This document shows, in pieces, positions 1 to 8,036 of a stretch of 64,000 bases of DNA. Position 1 is the stretch's first letter. Each line of letters opens with the position of its first letter. Where the stretch lies: contig NZ_LVJR01000020.1 in NCBI RefSeq assembly GCF_001617365.1, positions 1 to 64,000 of the forward strand, in the 5' to 3' direction. The stretch comes from Rhodanobacter sp. FW104-R8 (GTDB lineage: Bacteria; Pseudomonadota; Gammaproteobacteria; Xanthomonadales; Rhodanobacteraceae). The notes below the pieces were generated by a model. The model ran no database searches. It saw only the letters and a list, made by a program, of their open reading frames with translations, and was not told the DNA's origin. The translations under genes were made by a program, and so were the position numbers.

Positions 1-22
1 CAGCCGCCACAGTCTACGCGTC

Positions 23-65
23 GCGGCGGGGGGAGGGTGCGCCGTCCGCCGCCCTCCCCCGCCGC
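23..65 (-). terminator. Hairpin downstream of the first gene
   Basis: A G-rich arm (23-37) pairs with a C-rich arm (52-65) with one bulged base and a 14-base loop. It lies just past the stop of the minus-strand gene ending at 79. No U-tract follows, so it may be a weak terminator or only an mRNA-stabilising hairpin. Confidence 0.35.
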
Positions 66-78
66 GTCATTGCGGGCG

Positions 79-534
79 TCAGCGCTCGTTGATGCTGAAC
101 TTGCCCACCGAAATGCCCAGGTTCACGCCTTCGCCGGTGCCGGACAGCGCCAGCGAGGTGGTGCCCTTGGTCAGCAGTTGCACGGTACCGCTCTTCACCA
201 CGCCGGCCTCGGCGCCGGCCTGCACGTAATCGCCATAGACGTCGGCGATGCCGTGCACCTTGCTGATCTCGCCCTTGCCGTTGTCGATGCGGTACTTGCC
301 GGCCGTGAGGCCGCCGCCAACCAGCGTGATCTTCACGTTCGCACGCTGGCCATTGTTGCAGGTGATCGTGCCGCTGCCCTCGGCATGCTTGTAGAGCAGC
401 GACCAGCCCTCGAGCTTGTAGCTGAGGTCGCATTTCACCTGCGCGCCTTCGGCCCGAGTCGGGGTCGCCGGCAGCAGCGTCGCACCGCCAGCACAGGCCA
501 GCAGCAGGGTCAAGCCGAGAATGTGTCTGTTCAT
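79..534 (-). CDS. Secreted protein of unknown function
   Basis: This 151-residue protein has a clear Sec signal peptide (Met-Asn-Arg-His, then a hydrophobic run to about residue 22, with an Ala-Glu-Gly region at the likely cut site). The mature part is small, rich in Gly, Thr and beta-prone segments, and has two cysteines (near residues 35 and 59) that could form one disulfide. This suggests a periplasmic beta-sandwich protein. The start is supported by an AAGGAG ribosome-binding site 6-7 bases upstream. It is divergently transcribed from the glycine-zipper gene at 764. I recognise no catalytic motif and assign no function. Confidence 0.75.
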   Translation of the reverse strand: MNRHILGLTLLLACAGGATLLPATPTRAEGAQVKCDLSYKLEGWSLLYKHAEGSGTITCNNGQRANVKITLVGGGLTAGKYRIDNGKGEISKVHGIADVYGDYVQAGAEAGVVKSGTVQLLTKGTTSLALSGTGEGVNLGISVGKFSINER

Positions 535-681
535 GGTTGTCTCCTTCGATTGCGGCGGAGGGGGATCCTCACGCCGGCGCAGGCGACGTCACGTCGCGAA
601 CCGTCCGGTGCGCCCGGACTCGCGATCGAGCATCGGCAAGCCGGCGTGACAGGCATGTGCAGGCACGCCGCACGTCGTCGT

Positions 682-701
682 AGGATGCATCGCTGCATCC
701 T
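682..701. promoter_or_regulatory. Perfect inverted repeat in a divergent promoter region
   Basis: AGGATGCA-TCGC-TGCATCCT is an 8-base perfect inverted repeat with a 4-base centre. It sits in the 229-base space between the divergent genes at 79-534 and 764-1225. It could be an operator shared by both promoters. It is not followed by a T-tract, so it does not look like a terminator. No regulator family is assigned. Confidence 0.35.
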
Positions 702-763
702 TGATGTTTCGCTAACAAACTTCCGCGCAGACTGCCTGCCAGGTCCGACGACGAGGTGGTGCC

Positions 764-1225
764 ATGAGAAAGCATTTGGTGTTGTCCGCGAGTTTCATCC
801 TGCTGCTCGCCGCGACCCCGCTCGTACTGGCCCAGTCCGGCAGCGCTTCGCCCACAGCAGCGAGCACGGCCGGCACGCCACACCACACCACGACCAAGCA
901 CCACACCACGACGAAACATCACACCACGACCAAGCACAAGGCGTCCAAGCCCACCGCCGCGGCCGCCGCCCAGCCGAAGACCCGCACGGTGTGCGAAGAC
1001 GTCGTGGTACAGGACACGCCGAAGGACAACAACCAGATTGCCGGCATGGCGATCGGCGCGGTGGCCGGCGGCCTGCTCGGCAACCAGGTCGGCGGCGGCA
1101 AGGGCCGCACGCTGGCAACCGTGGCCGGGGCCGTCGGCGGCGGTTATGCCGGCAAGAAGGTCCAGGAGCACCAGCAGGCGAAGAACACGCATACCGAGCG
1201 GCGCTGTCACGAAGTCACCGACTGA
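764..1225 (+). CDS. Glycine-zipper envelope protein with His/Thr repeats
   Basis: This 153-residue exported protein has an N-terminal signal peptide (about residues 1-23), then a low-complexity Ser/Ala/Thr linker containing three exact HHTTTK repeats (residues about 40-57), then a Lys/Ala/Pro stretch. The C-terminal half (about 88-130) is a Gly-rich segment with GxxxG spacing (GMAIGAVAGGLLG, GAVGGGYAG). This is typical of glycine-zipper 2TM (Rick_17kDa_Anti / SlyB-like) outer-membrane-associated proteins. Two cysteines flank the zipper. A GAGGTGG ribosome-binding site precedes the ATG. The family is linked to envelope integrity; the metal-binding look of the His repeats is only a possibility. 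Confidence 0.8.
   Translation: MRKHLVLSASFILLLAATPLVLAQSGSASPTAASTAGTPHHTTTKHHTTTKHHTTTKHKASKPTAAAAAQPKTRTVCEDVVVQDTPKDNNQIAGMAIGAVAGGLLGNQVGGGKGRTLATVAGAVGGGYAGKKVQEHQQAKNTHTERRCHEVTD
881..934 (+). repeat. Three tandem 18-base repeats encoding HHTTTK
   Basis: Three near-identical in-frame 18-base units lie inside the glycine-zipper gene. Each encodes His-His-Thr-Thr-Thr-Lys. Differences are at third codon positions only, so the peptide repeat is kept while the DNA drifts. Confidence 0.85.
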
Positions 1226-1254
1226 GCGGCTTGGCCCACGCGCAGGGAGGACGC

Positions 1255-1671
1255 ATGCTCAAGTATTCGCTGGTCGGCTACGACGGCTCCAAGTCCTCGC
1301 AGCGGGCCTTCCGGTTGGCCGTCGCGCTGGCCCGAGCCTGCGGGGGCCGGGTGCGGGCGGTGTCCGTGCTGCGCGTCGTCGAGGGCGGCGCCGACCTCTG
1401 CGCCCTGATGATGACCGACTCCGGCACGCAACGCGTGCAGGAACTGCGCGACGAACTGGCCGCGCTGGCCCCGGACGCCGCCGACCTGGTCGACCTGGAG
1501 GTGGTGCACGGCAGCCCCGGCGACGTGCTGCTCAGCCAGGTCGAGCAGCATGGCGTGGACCACATCGTGATCGGCCACACCGAGCGCGGCGCGCTGGCGC
1601 GCTGGCTGCTCGGCTCGGTGTCCGGCAACGTGCTGGCGCGTGCCCATGTGCCGGTGACGGTGGTGCGCTGA
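1255..1671 (+). CDS. Universal stress protein (UspA family)
   Basis: This single-domain 138-residue Usp opens with the beta1 strand YSLVGYDGS and ends with the nucleotide-binding signature IGHTERGALARWLLGSVSGNV and a VPVTVV beta5 strand. The GxxG-9-GS/T pattern is characteristic of ATP-binding Usp members. It is a cytoplasmic stress protein of unspecified role. The ATG at 1255 is chosen because a GGGAGG ribosome-binding site sits just upstream and the homology begins at the second residue. The gene starts 29 bases after the glycine-zipper gene on the same strand, so co-transcription is likely. Confidence 0.9.
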   Translation: MLKYSLVGYDGSKSSQRAFRLAVALARACGGRVRAVSVLRVVEGGADLCALMMTDSGTQRVQELRDELAALAPDAADLVDLEVVHGSPGDVLLSQVEQHGVDHIVIGHTERGALARWLLGSVSGNVLARAHVPVTVVR

Positions 1672-1806
1672 AGTGCGGCGACGCCGTCGTGCGAGTCGGG
1701 CCGCGTTAATCCGGCGCGGCGCCCGCGTCGTATCCTGTGTCATCTTTCCGTCACACGGTCGCCTGCCGCGACGGCCGGCGACCGCCTTGCCCTGTGGGAA
1801 ATCCGC

Positions 1807-2628
1807 TTGAGTTATTCCACCGCCCTGCCCTGGACCCTGGAAAGCATCGATCTGGACCGGATCGAGGTTGCGCGCATACGCCACGACGAGGACCTGTTCT
1901 TCCTGTTGTGCAGCTCGTCCTTCGTCGAGAGCGGCTCGGACCTGTACACGCAGAACCTGGTCCGCCACTTCGCCGGCGACGAAGAGCTGGGCACCTGGCT
2001 CAGCCAGCACTGGGAGCAGGAGGAACTGCAGCACGGCCGCGCGCTGGCCGCCTATGTCAGGAGGGTCTGGCCGGAGTTCGACTGGGACAAGGGCTTCGCC
2101 TCGTTCTGGCAGGAGTACGGCGCGGTGTGCACCGCCGAGCAGCTCGAACCCGACCGCGGGCTGGAACTGGCCGCGCGCTGCGTGGTGGAAACCGGCACCG
2201 CCAGCCTGTACCGCGCGCTCAACGAGATCACCGACGAGCCGGTGCTGAAGCTGCTGACCAACCACATCAAGAGCGACGAAGTCCGCCACTTCAAGTATTT
2301 CTACCAGCATTACCGGCTGTACCGCGAGCGCGGGAGCTTCGGCCGCTACCAGGTGTTCCGGGTGATCCTGCGCCGGGTCAACGAGATCAAGAGCGAGGAC
2401 GGCGACATCGCGCTGCGCCACGTGTTCAACCAGTGCTATCCGCAGCACCAGGGCAACGAGGCCGAGTTCCGCCGCATCAGCGACCGCGCCCAGGGCCTGC
2501 TGCGCCGGCACATTCCAGCCGCGATGACGGTGAAGATGCTGCTCAAGCCGCTGGACCTGCCCGCGCGCCTGCAGAACGCGCTGGAAAAGCCGCTGGCGAA
2601 GGTCACCGAGAAGCTGTTCCTGCACTGA
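1807..2628 (+). CDS. Ferritin-like diiron protein (acyl-ACP desaturase-like)
   Basis: This 273-residue, largely helical protein has no signal peptide. It shows paired diiron motifs: EExQH around residues 72-76 and DEVRH around residue 158, with a further Glu in VETGTASLY between them. This EExxH / E / DExRH arrangement is that of the ferritin-like superfamily and most resembles plant-type acyl-ACP desaturases (EENRHG, DEKRHE). A redox role on a lipid or other substrate is inferred, not shown. The start is a TTG at 1807, with a GGGAA ribosome-binding site. It converges on the DUF6491 gene only 3 bases away. Confidence 0.75.
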   Translation: MSYSTALPWTLESIDLDRIEVARIRHDEDLFFLLCSSSFVESGSDLYTQNLVRHFAGDEELGTWLSQHWEQEELQHGRALAAYVRRVWPEFDWDKGFASFWQEYGAVCTAEQLEPDRGLELAARCVVETGTASLYRALNEITDEPVLKLLTNHIKSDEVRHFKYFYQHYRLYRERGSFGRYQVFRVILRRVNEIKSEDGDIALRHVFNQCYPQHQGNEAEFRRISDRAQGLLRRHIPAAMTVKMLLKPLDLPARLQNALEKPLAKVTEKLFLH

Positions 2629-2631
2629 CGT

Positions 2632-3102
2632 TCACGGCGATCCGGCAGGTTGGTCCTTGCTGCGCGCCTTGCTGTCGATCTGCCGCTGCTCCTGCTGCGC
2701 GACCTTCAGGCGCTTCACGTCGACCGGGCGGATCCGGGTGATCGTGCAGGGGAAATTGCGCGCCCCGGTGAGCACCTTGTCGAAGCCGACCATCACCTGG
2801 CCGAGGTTGGAGGTGAGCCCGATCGCGTTGACGAATTCCAGCTCGTGGCAGCCGCCGAGGTCGAGCAGCCATGCCTCGTTCGGCCGCGTGTAGACCACCA
2901 GCTCGGTGTCGCCCAGCGGCTCCCACGTGTACAGGCTGGAGTAGCGGAAGCTGCGCACCGGCGCGCCGGCCGCGGCGGCATACGCGGCCTGGCGCTCGTT
3001 GACGCGCTGCGTGTAGGGCGCGCCGGTGCAGGCGCCGAGCAGGATGGCCAGGGTCGTCGCCAGCAGAAGCCGCGTCTTGGTGGTCACGTCGTCGGATTCC
3101 AT
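2632..3102 (-). CDS. DUF6491 lipoprotein
   Basis: This 156-residue protein has a lipoprotein signal ending in the lipobox LLGAC, followed by a short domain with the hallmarks of DUF6491. Those are VRSFRY, a TRPNEAWLLDL block, two cysteines likely disulfide-linked (CHELEF and FPCTITRIRPVDV), and a Lys/Gln-rich tail. DUF6491 is common in Xanthomonadales and has no assigned function. The chosen ATG at 3102 leaves a short N-region before the hydrophobic core; a GTG 15 bases further in is also possible. It lies 46 bases past the stop of the upstream lipoprotein gene, so the two may share a transcript. Confidence 0.8.
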   Translation of the reverse strand: MESDDVTTKTRLLLATTLAILLGACTGAPYTQRVNERQAAYAAAAGAPVRSFRYSSLYTWEPLGDTELVVYTRPNEAWLLDLGGCHELEFVNAIGLTSNLGQVMVGFDKVLTGARNFPCTITRIRPVDVKRLKVAQQEQRQIDSKARSKDQPAGSP

Positions 3103-3148
3103 CGGCGGGATGCATGAAAACGCACGAGACGGCTTTTCGCGTACCCCG

Positions 3149-3880
3149 CTACTTCTTTTTCTGCTTGCCGACGGCAACCCACCTGGCCGGGTCGAAGCCG
3201 GCCACTTCGTAGACCAGGGTCTGCTTCTTCTCGCCGTCGACCAGGGTGACGTCCAGCGCGATCTTCTTCGCCTTGCGCAGCATCGCGATGAAGCCGTTGT
3301 CGTCGCGGACCATCAGCGCCGGCTCGCCGGTAGACGGCGCGAACGCCTTGATCCGCACCGGCTTGCCGTCGGCGGTGCCGGCGATGGTGCAGTTGCCGCG
3401 GCAGACGAAGCCGGGCTTGCTGCCGTACAAGAACACGCTCTGGCCCCACTCGGTGTGCCGGCGCAGCACCAGCCGCACACGGTCGCCGCCGGCGGGCTGG
3501 CTGTTCTCGATGGCGGCGGTGGACTGCGTGCCGCCGGCCATCGGCGCCACCTGGTACAGCCACAGCCCGGCCAGCCGGCTCTTCTCGCTGGCCTCGGCGT
3601 AGCGCTGCTCGATCGCCGGCAGGGTCTGCTGCACTTCCTTCGCCGCGTCGCTGTCCGGGAAGCGCTTGACGATGTCCTTGCCCATCGACACCGCCATCTC
3701 GTCGTTGCGGATGCGCAGCAGCTGGCGGTAGGTGTCGAGGTTGCGCGCCGCATCCGCCGCCTGCGCCTGCGCCGCCTGCTGTGGCGCGCCCGGTGCCGGC
3801 GCCCCGCCCTGCGAGCAACCGGCGAGCAGCGCGGCGACACAGAAAACCACGGCGGCGGAGCGGGAAAAGTCGGGATTCAT
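3149..3880 (-). CDS. Lipoprotein of unknown function
   Basis: This 243-residue protein has a lipoprotein signal with lipobox LLAGC at residues 18-22, then an Ala/Pro/Gln-rich linker. A helical segment (about 45-95) resembles the start of a TPR-type helix pair. The C-terminal globular half has a Cys-x3-Cys pair (FVCRGNC). It ends in a basic KQKKK tail. The ATG at 3880 is preferred over longer readings because it places the lipobox correctly. I recognise no enzyme motif. It is divergent from the amidinohydrolase gene at 4002. Confidence 0.75.
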   Translation of the reverse strand: MNPDFSRSAAVVFCVAALLAGCSQGGAPAPGAPQQAAQAQAADAARNLDTYRQLLRIRNDEMAVSMGKDIVKRFPDSDAAKEVQQTLPAIEQRYAEASEKSRLAGLWLYQVAPMAGGTQSTAAIENSQPAGGDRVRLVLRRHTEWGQSVFLYGSKPGFVCRGNCTIAGTADGKPVRIKAFAPSTGEPALMVRDDNGFIAMLRKAKKIALDVTLVDGEKKQTLVYEVAGFDPARWVAVGKQKKK

Positions 3881-4001
3881 CGGCGGGCTGCCTGGCGGGA
3901 ACGGGAGGCTAGCTTGGAACGACCCGCCGCCGGCATGCAACCGGCGCCGCGCCAGGCCGGCCGGCAGCGGATATCCTCCGGGTTTCCGGAAGGAGCCCGT
4001 C

Positions 4002-4919
4002 TTGATCACCACCTCGCGCACCGCGTTCCTCGACGCCCATGCCGCACTGGCGCCGTTGCCGCAGGCCGCGGCGACCGCGCGGGCCGCGTTCATGGTGGCG
4101 CCGGCCGAATTCGCCCTGGCGCAGGAATCGGCGCGCGACAACCGCTACATGGACCTGAGCCTCGCGGTCGACCCGCTCAAGGCGCTGGCCCAGCATGCTG
4201 CGCTGGCGCAGGCGCTGCGCGCGGACGTGCCGGTGATCACCTTTCCCGGCGACCCGGCGACGCCCGACGCGGTGTTTCCGAACAACGTGTTCGCCACCGC
4301 GCCGGGGCGGCTGATCGTCGGCCGCATGCGCCACCCGGTACGCCAGCGCGAGGCCGCGCGCGCGGACATCCGCGGGTTCTTCGGCAACGTGCTTGGCTAC
4401 CGCGAGATCGACCTGTCCGGCCGCAGCGACCTGGTTGCCGAGCTGACCGGTTCGCTGGTCATCGACCGTGCCCGCGGCATCGGTTATTGCGGCCTCAGCG
4501 AACGCTGCGACCTGGCCGGCGCCGAGGCGATGCACCAGGCGTTCGGCCTGCGCCTGACGTACTGCTTCGAGCTGGCCGAAACCGAGTACCACACCAACGT
4601 GGTGCTGACCCTGCTGGCCGGCCGCGCCGCGATCATCGCCGCCGACGGCTTCCGCGACCCGGCCGACGCGCAGGCCATCGCCCATGCTTGCGGCGATCGC
4701 GCAATCCGGCTCACCCCGGCGCAGAAGCAGGCCTTCGCCGGCAACGCGATCACCCTCTCCGACGACCGCGTGTGGATGAGCGCCCGCGCCGCCCGCTCGC
4801 TCACCGACGCCCAGCGCGAAGCGCTGGCCGGCTACGGTTTCGCGGTGGGCGCGGTGGAACTGGGCGAAATCGAGAAGGCCGGCGGCAGCCTGCGCTGCTG
4901 CGTGGGCGAGATCTACTGA
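4002..4919 (+). CDS. Amidinohydrolase of the CtlX/DDAH superfamily
   Basis: This 305-residue protein of the amidinotransferase fold (pentein) likely hydrolyses an arginine- or citrulline-type guanidino/ureido group. Visible signatures are FPNNVFA after FPGD, the catalytic His in EYHTNVV (His197), and a C-terminal catalytic cysteine in SLRCCVGEIY. Cys299 is probable because relatives have S-x-R-C there; the adjacent Cys300 is unusual. The length fits the CtlX / Amdntrnsf_FN0238 group. The TTG at 4002 is chosen because a strong GGAAGGAG site lies 7 bases upstream and reading further back enters the divergent promoter. The exact substrate cannot be told from sequence. Confidence 0.8.
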   Translation: MITTSRTAFLDAHAALAPLPQAAATARAAFMVAPAEFALAQESARDNRYMDLSLAVDPLKALAQHAALAQALRADVPVITFPGDPATPDAVFPNNVFATAPGRLIVGRMRHPVRQREAARADIRGFFGNVLGYREIDLSGRSDLVAELTGSLVIDRARGIGYCGLSERCDLAGAEAMHQAFGLRLTYCFELAETEYHTNVVLTLLAGRAAIIAADGFRDPADAQAIAHACGDRAIRLTPAQKQAFAGNAITLSDDRVWMSARAARSLTDAQREALAGYGFAVGAVELGEIEKAGGSLRCCVGEIY

Positions 4920-4966
4920 GGCTGGTCCGCGTTGCACAGCCGGCATCGCCGGGGCATGCTCGGCGC

Positions 4967-6820
4967 ATGCCAGCGTCGATACCTTGCACGCGCCTGCTCC
5001 AGCTGATCGCGCCCGCGATCCTGCTGGCCGCGGCGGGTGCGACGGCCGCGCCCGCCGTCACGGGCGGACGCACCTGGGCCAACCCGCTGGACATCGACTA
5101 CCGCTACAACTACGAACAAATGAACCAGGGCATCTCGTACCGCACCGGCGCGGACCCCGCGTTCGTGCGCTACGGCGATGCGTACTACCTGTTCCTAACC
5201 CTGGCCGACGGCTACTGGCGCTCGACCGACCTGGTGCACTGGCGGTTCGTGCAGCCGGACAGATCGCCGTTCGATGGCCCGGTGGCGCCGGCCACCCTGG
5301 TCGCCGACGGCAAGCTGTTCCTGATGTCGTCGGCGATGGAACCGCGCCCGCTGCTGTACTCGACCGACCCGGCGCACGGCCGCTGGCAGTTCTGGACGCG
5401 CCTGCTGCCCGCGGTACCGGGCGCGGTGTGGGCCGGCCACGAGAGCGAAATGAAACCGGGCGACCTGCCGCCGGGGCCGTGGGATCCGGGCCTGTTCCGC
5501 GACGAGGACGGCAAGACCTACCTGTACTGGGATTCGTCCAACGTCTTCCCGCTGTACGGCGCGCAGATCGACCTGGCGCTGGACCACGCCGACGAGGGCG
5601 AAGGCAAGCGGATGGCCTTCGCCACGAAACCGGCCCCGCTGCTCAGGGCCGATCCGGCCGCGCACGGCTGGGAGCGCTTCGGCCGGGACCACACCGACAC
5701 CCGCATCGCGCCCTACGTCGAGGGCGCCTGGATGAACCGCCACGGCGACCGCTACTACCTGCAGTACGCCGCGCCAGGTACCGAGTACAACGTCTACGCC
5801 ACCGGCGTCTACGTCGGCAGCAAGCCGCTCGGGCCGTTCACCTACGCACCGTACAACCCGGTCGGCTACAAGCCCGGCGGCTTCGCCACCGGCGCCGGCC
5901 ACGGCTCGACCTTCCAGGATGCCTGGGGCAACTGGTGGAACAGCGGCACCATGTGGGTCGGCCTGAACTGGACGTTCGAGCGGCGCGTCGAGCTGTTCCC
6001 CGCCGGCTTCCATGCGGACGGCCAGATGTGGGTCGACACGCGCTTCGGCGATTTCCCCCAGCGCATGCCCGACCGCGCCCTGCGCGAGGGGGAGAGCACC
6101 TTCACCGGCTGGATGCTGCTGTCGTACCGCAAGGCCGCGCGCGCCTCGTCGCAACTGCCGGGGCACCCGCCCTCCGCCGTCGCCGACGAGAACCCGCGCA
6201 CGTTCTGGGCGGCGGCAAGCAACACCGCCGGGCAGACGCTCACGCTCGACCTCGGCGGCCTGCGCACGGTGCGCGCGGTGCAGGTGGACTACGCCGACTA
6301 CCGGTCCGGCCGCTACGGCGACGCGCCCGACATCGTCGCCCGGTTCCGCCTCGAGGGCTCGGCGGACGGCCAGCGATGGATCGCCCTGGCCGACCTCTCG
6401 CACGAGACCCGCGACCGCCCGAACGCCTACCTCGAGCTCGCGCATCCGGCGCGCATCCGCTACCTGCGCTACGTGCACGGCCACGTCGGTGCACGCACGC
6501 TGGCGATCTCCGACCTGCGCGTGTTCGGCAACGCCGACGGCCCGCCGCCGCCGGCACCGGTGCTGGTCTCCGCCCGCCGCCTGGCCGACACCCGCGATGC
6601 CGAGATCGTGTGGAAGCCGGTGCCCGGCGCGGTCGGCTACAACGTGCGCTGGGGGCTGGCCGCCGACCGCCTGCACGAGACCTGGCAGCGCTTCGCCGAC
6701 CAGCCGACCCGGCTGACCCTGCGCGCGTTGAACAAGGGCGTGACATACGTCGTGGCGGTTGAGGCGTTCGACGAGCGCGGCGTGTCGACGCTGTCGCGGG
6801 CCGCCGTGCTGCAACCCTGA
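4967..6820 (+). CDS. Secreted GH43-type glycosidase with discoidin and FN3 domains
   Basis: This 617-residue exported enzyme has a signal peptide (about 1-26, ending AAAGATAAPA). An N-terminal five-bladed propeller (about 35-380) of the glycoside hydrolase family 43 type carries the acidic triad pattern: Asp in GADPAFVRYG, Asp in WDPGLFRDEDG, and Glu in PYVEGAWM. It is followed by a discoidin/F5/8C carbohydrate-binding-like domain (about 390-510) and a fibronectin type III domain (about 520-615). GH43 enzymes usually act on arabinose-, xylose- or galactose-containing plant polysaccharides; the specificity here is not known. It stands alone, with no neighbouring sugar transporter or regulator. 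It probably works in the periplasm or outside the cell. Confidence 0.85.
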   Translation: MPASIPCTRLLQLIAPAILLAAAGATAAPAVTGGRTWANPLDIDYRYNYEQMNQGISYRTGADPAFVRYGDAYYLFLTLADGYWRSTDLVHWRFVQPDRSPFDGPVAPATLVADGKLFLMSSAMEPRPLLYSTDPAHGRWQFWTRLLPAVPGAVWAGHESEMKPGDLPPGPWDPGLFRDEDGKTYLYWDSSNVFPLYGAQIDLALDHADEGEGKRMAFATKPAPLLRADPAAHGWERFGRDHTDTRIAPYVEGAWMNRHGDRYYLQYAAPGTEYNVYATGVYVGSKPLGPFTYAPYNPVGYKPGGFATGAGHGSTFQDAWGNWWNSGTMWVGLNWTFERRVELFPAGFHADGQMWVDTRFGDFPQRMPDRALREGESTFTGWMLLSYRKAARASSQLPGHPPSAVADENPRTFWAAASNTAGQTLTLDLGGLRTVRAVQVDYADYRSGRYGDAPDIVARFRLEGSADGQRWIALADLSHETRDRPNAYLELAHPARIRYLRYVHGHVGARTLAISDLRVFGNADGPPPPAPVLVSARRLADTRDAEIVWKPVPGAVGYNVRWGLAADRLHETWQRFADQPTRLTLRALNKGVTYVVAVEAFDERGVSTLSRAAVLQP

Positions 6821-6857
6821 GCTTGCGCGCACCCGTGCCGTGCGCTCTGATGCACGG

Positions 6858-7526
6858 ATGATCGTCGTCCACCATCTGAACAATTCGCGCTCGCAGCGCA
6901 TCCTGTGGCTGCTGGAAGAGCTCGGCGTGCCGTACGAGATCAGGTGCTACCAGCGCGATCCGCAGACCATGCTGGCGCCACCGGCACTGCGCGCGATCCA
7001 CCCGCTGGGCAAGTCGCCGGTGATCACCGACGGCGAGCTCACCCTGGCCGAGTCCGGCGCGATCGTGGAATACCTCGCCGACCGCTACGGCGCCGGCACC
7101 CTGATCCCCGCGCACGGCACGCCCGCGCGGCTGCGCTGCAACTACTGGCTGCACTACGCCGAAGGCTCGGCGATGCCGCCGCTGCTGCTGAAACTGGTGT
7201 TCCGCCGGATCGAGACGAGGCCGATGCCGTTCTTCACGAAGGCGGTCGCGAAAGGCATCGCGCGCAAGGTGCAACGCAGCTTCGTCGACCCGCAGCTGAA
7301 ACTGCACCTGGATTACCTCGAAGGCGAACTCGGCAAGAGCGAGTGGTTCGGCGGCGACACGTTCGGCGTCGCCGACACCCAGTTGAGTTTCCCGCTGGAA
7401 GCGTTCGCCGCGCGCGGCGGGCTGGATGACCGTTACCCGCGGCTGGCCGCCTTCCTGCAGCGCATCCACGCGCGGCCGGCTTACCGGCGCGCGCTGCAGC
7501 AGGGCGGCGAATACCGCCTCGGCTGA
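6858..7526 (+). CDS. Glutathione S-transferase
   Basis: This 222-residue cytosolic GST has an N-terminal thioredoxin-fold domain (1-80) with HHLNNSRSQRILWLLEEL, the cis-Pro region GKSPVI and the GSH-binding ESGAIVEYL. An all-helical C-terminal domain (about 90-210) follows. The N-terminal motif places it near the yeast GTT1-like group. It would conjugate glutathione to electrophiles or reduce peroxides. The ATG at 6858 gives the canonical beta1 start. It follows the glycosidase gene by 37 bases on the same strand, without obvious functional link. Confidence 0.9.
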   Translation: MIVVHHLNNSRSQRILWLLEELGVPYEIRCYQRDPQTMLAPPALRAIHPLGKSPVITDGELTLAESGAIVEYLADRYGAGTLIPAHGTPARLRCNYWLHYAEGSAMPPLLLKLVFRRIETRPMPFFTKAVAKGIARKVQRSFVDPQLKLHLDYLEGELGKSEWFGGDTFGVADTQLSFPLEAFAARGGLDDRYPRLAAFLQRIHARPAYRRALQQGGEYRLG

Positions 7527-7614
7527 ACGGGGCGCGACGCTGCGCGGCGCTGTTTACGCCTCGCTCACGAGGGCCCTGGCAGCCTCGGAAGCCCGCCGAC
7601 GAGGAGAACACTCC

Positions 7615-7944
7615 ATGCACAACCACGATATCGAGAGCCGACTCCGCGACGCCGGCGAGCGCGCCGGCGAACAGGCGCGCCGCTACGCCGACGGCGCCGC
7701 CGAGCGCGCGCATACCCTGTTCGAACGGGGCCGCGAGCTGGGCTCACGCTGGAACCAGCGCGGCGATTCGTACGGCCGCCGGCTGTCGCATGCGGCCGAG
7801 GATCTCGCCGACGAGGCGAACTACCACTACCGCCGCCTGCGCCGCCAGGCAAGCCGCCACCCGCTGGCCACGGCGGCGATCGTCGCCGGCACGCTCGGCG
7901 CCTTCCTGCTGCTGCGCCGCGCGTTCCGCAACGACGACGAATGA
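7615..7944 (+). CDS. Small tail-anchored helical protein (ElaB/YqjD-like)
   Basis: This 109-residue protein is strongly charged and helical over residues 1-80, with Arg/Glu/Ala heptad-like patterns. One transmembrane helix near the C-terminus (about 84-100, HPLATAAIVAGTLGAFLLL) ends in a short charged tail. The layout resembles ElaB/YqjD/DUF883 inner-membrane-anchored ribosome-associated proteins, though no diagnostic motif proves this. A GAGGAG ribosome-binding site precedes the ATG. Confidence 0.65.
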   Translation: MHNHDIESRLRDAGERAGEQARRYADGAAERAHTLFERGRELGSRWNQRGDSYGRRLSHAAEDLADEANYHYRRLRRQASRHPLATAAIVAGTLGAFLLLRRAFRNDDE

Positions 7945-8036
7945 ACGCGGCGCGCGCCGCCTGGGCGCGGCGCGCGCCGGCGGACGCCCGTCCGCCGCTG
8001 CTATGCTGGTAGCCTGTACGTCAGGCTGGCCGATGC

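Noticed and set aside
881-934. CRISPR-like array
   Set aside because: The 18-base units are in-frame coding repeats without spacers.
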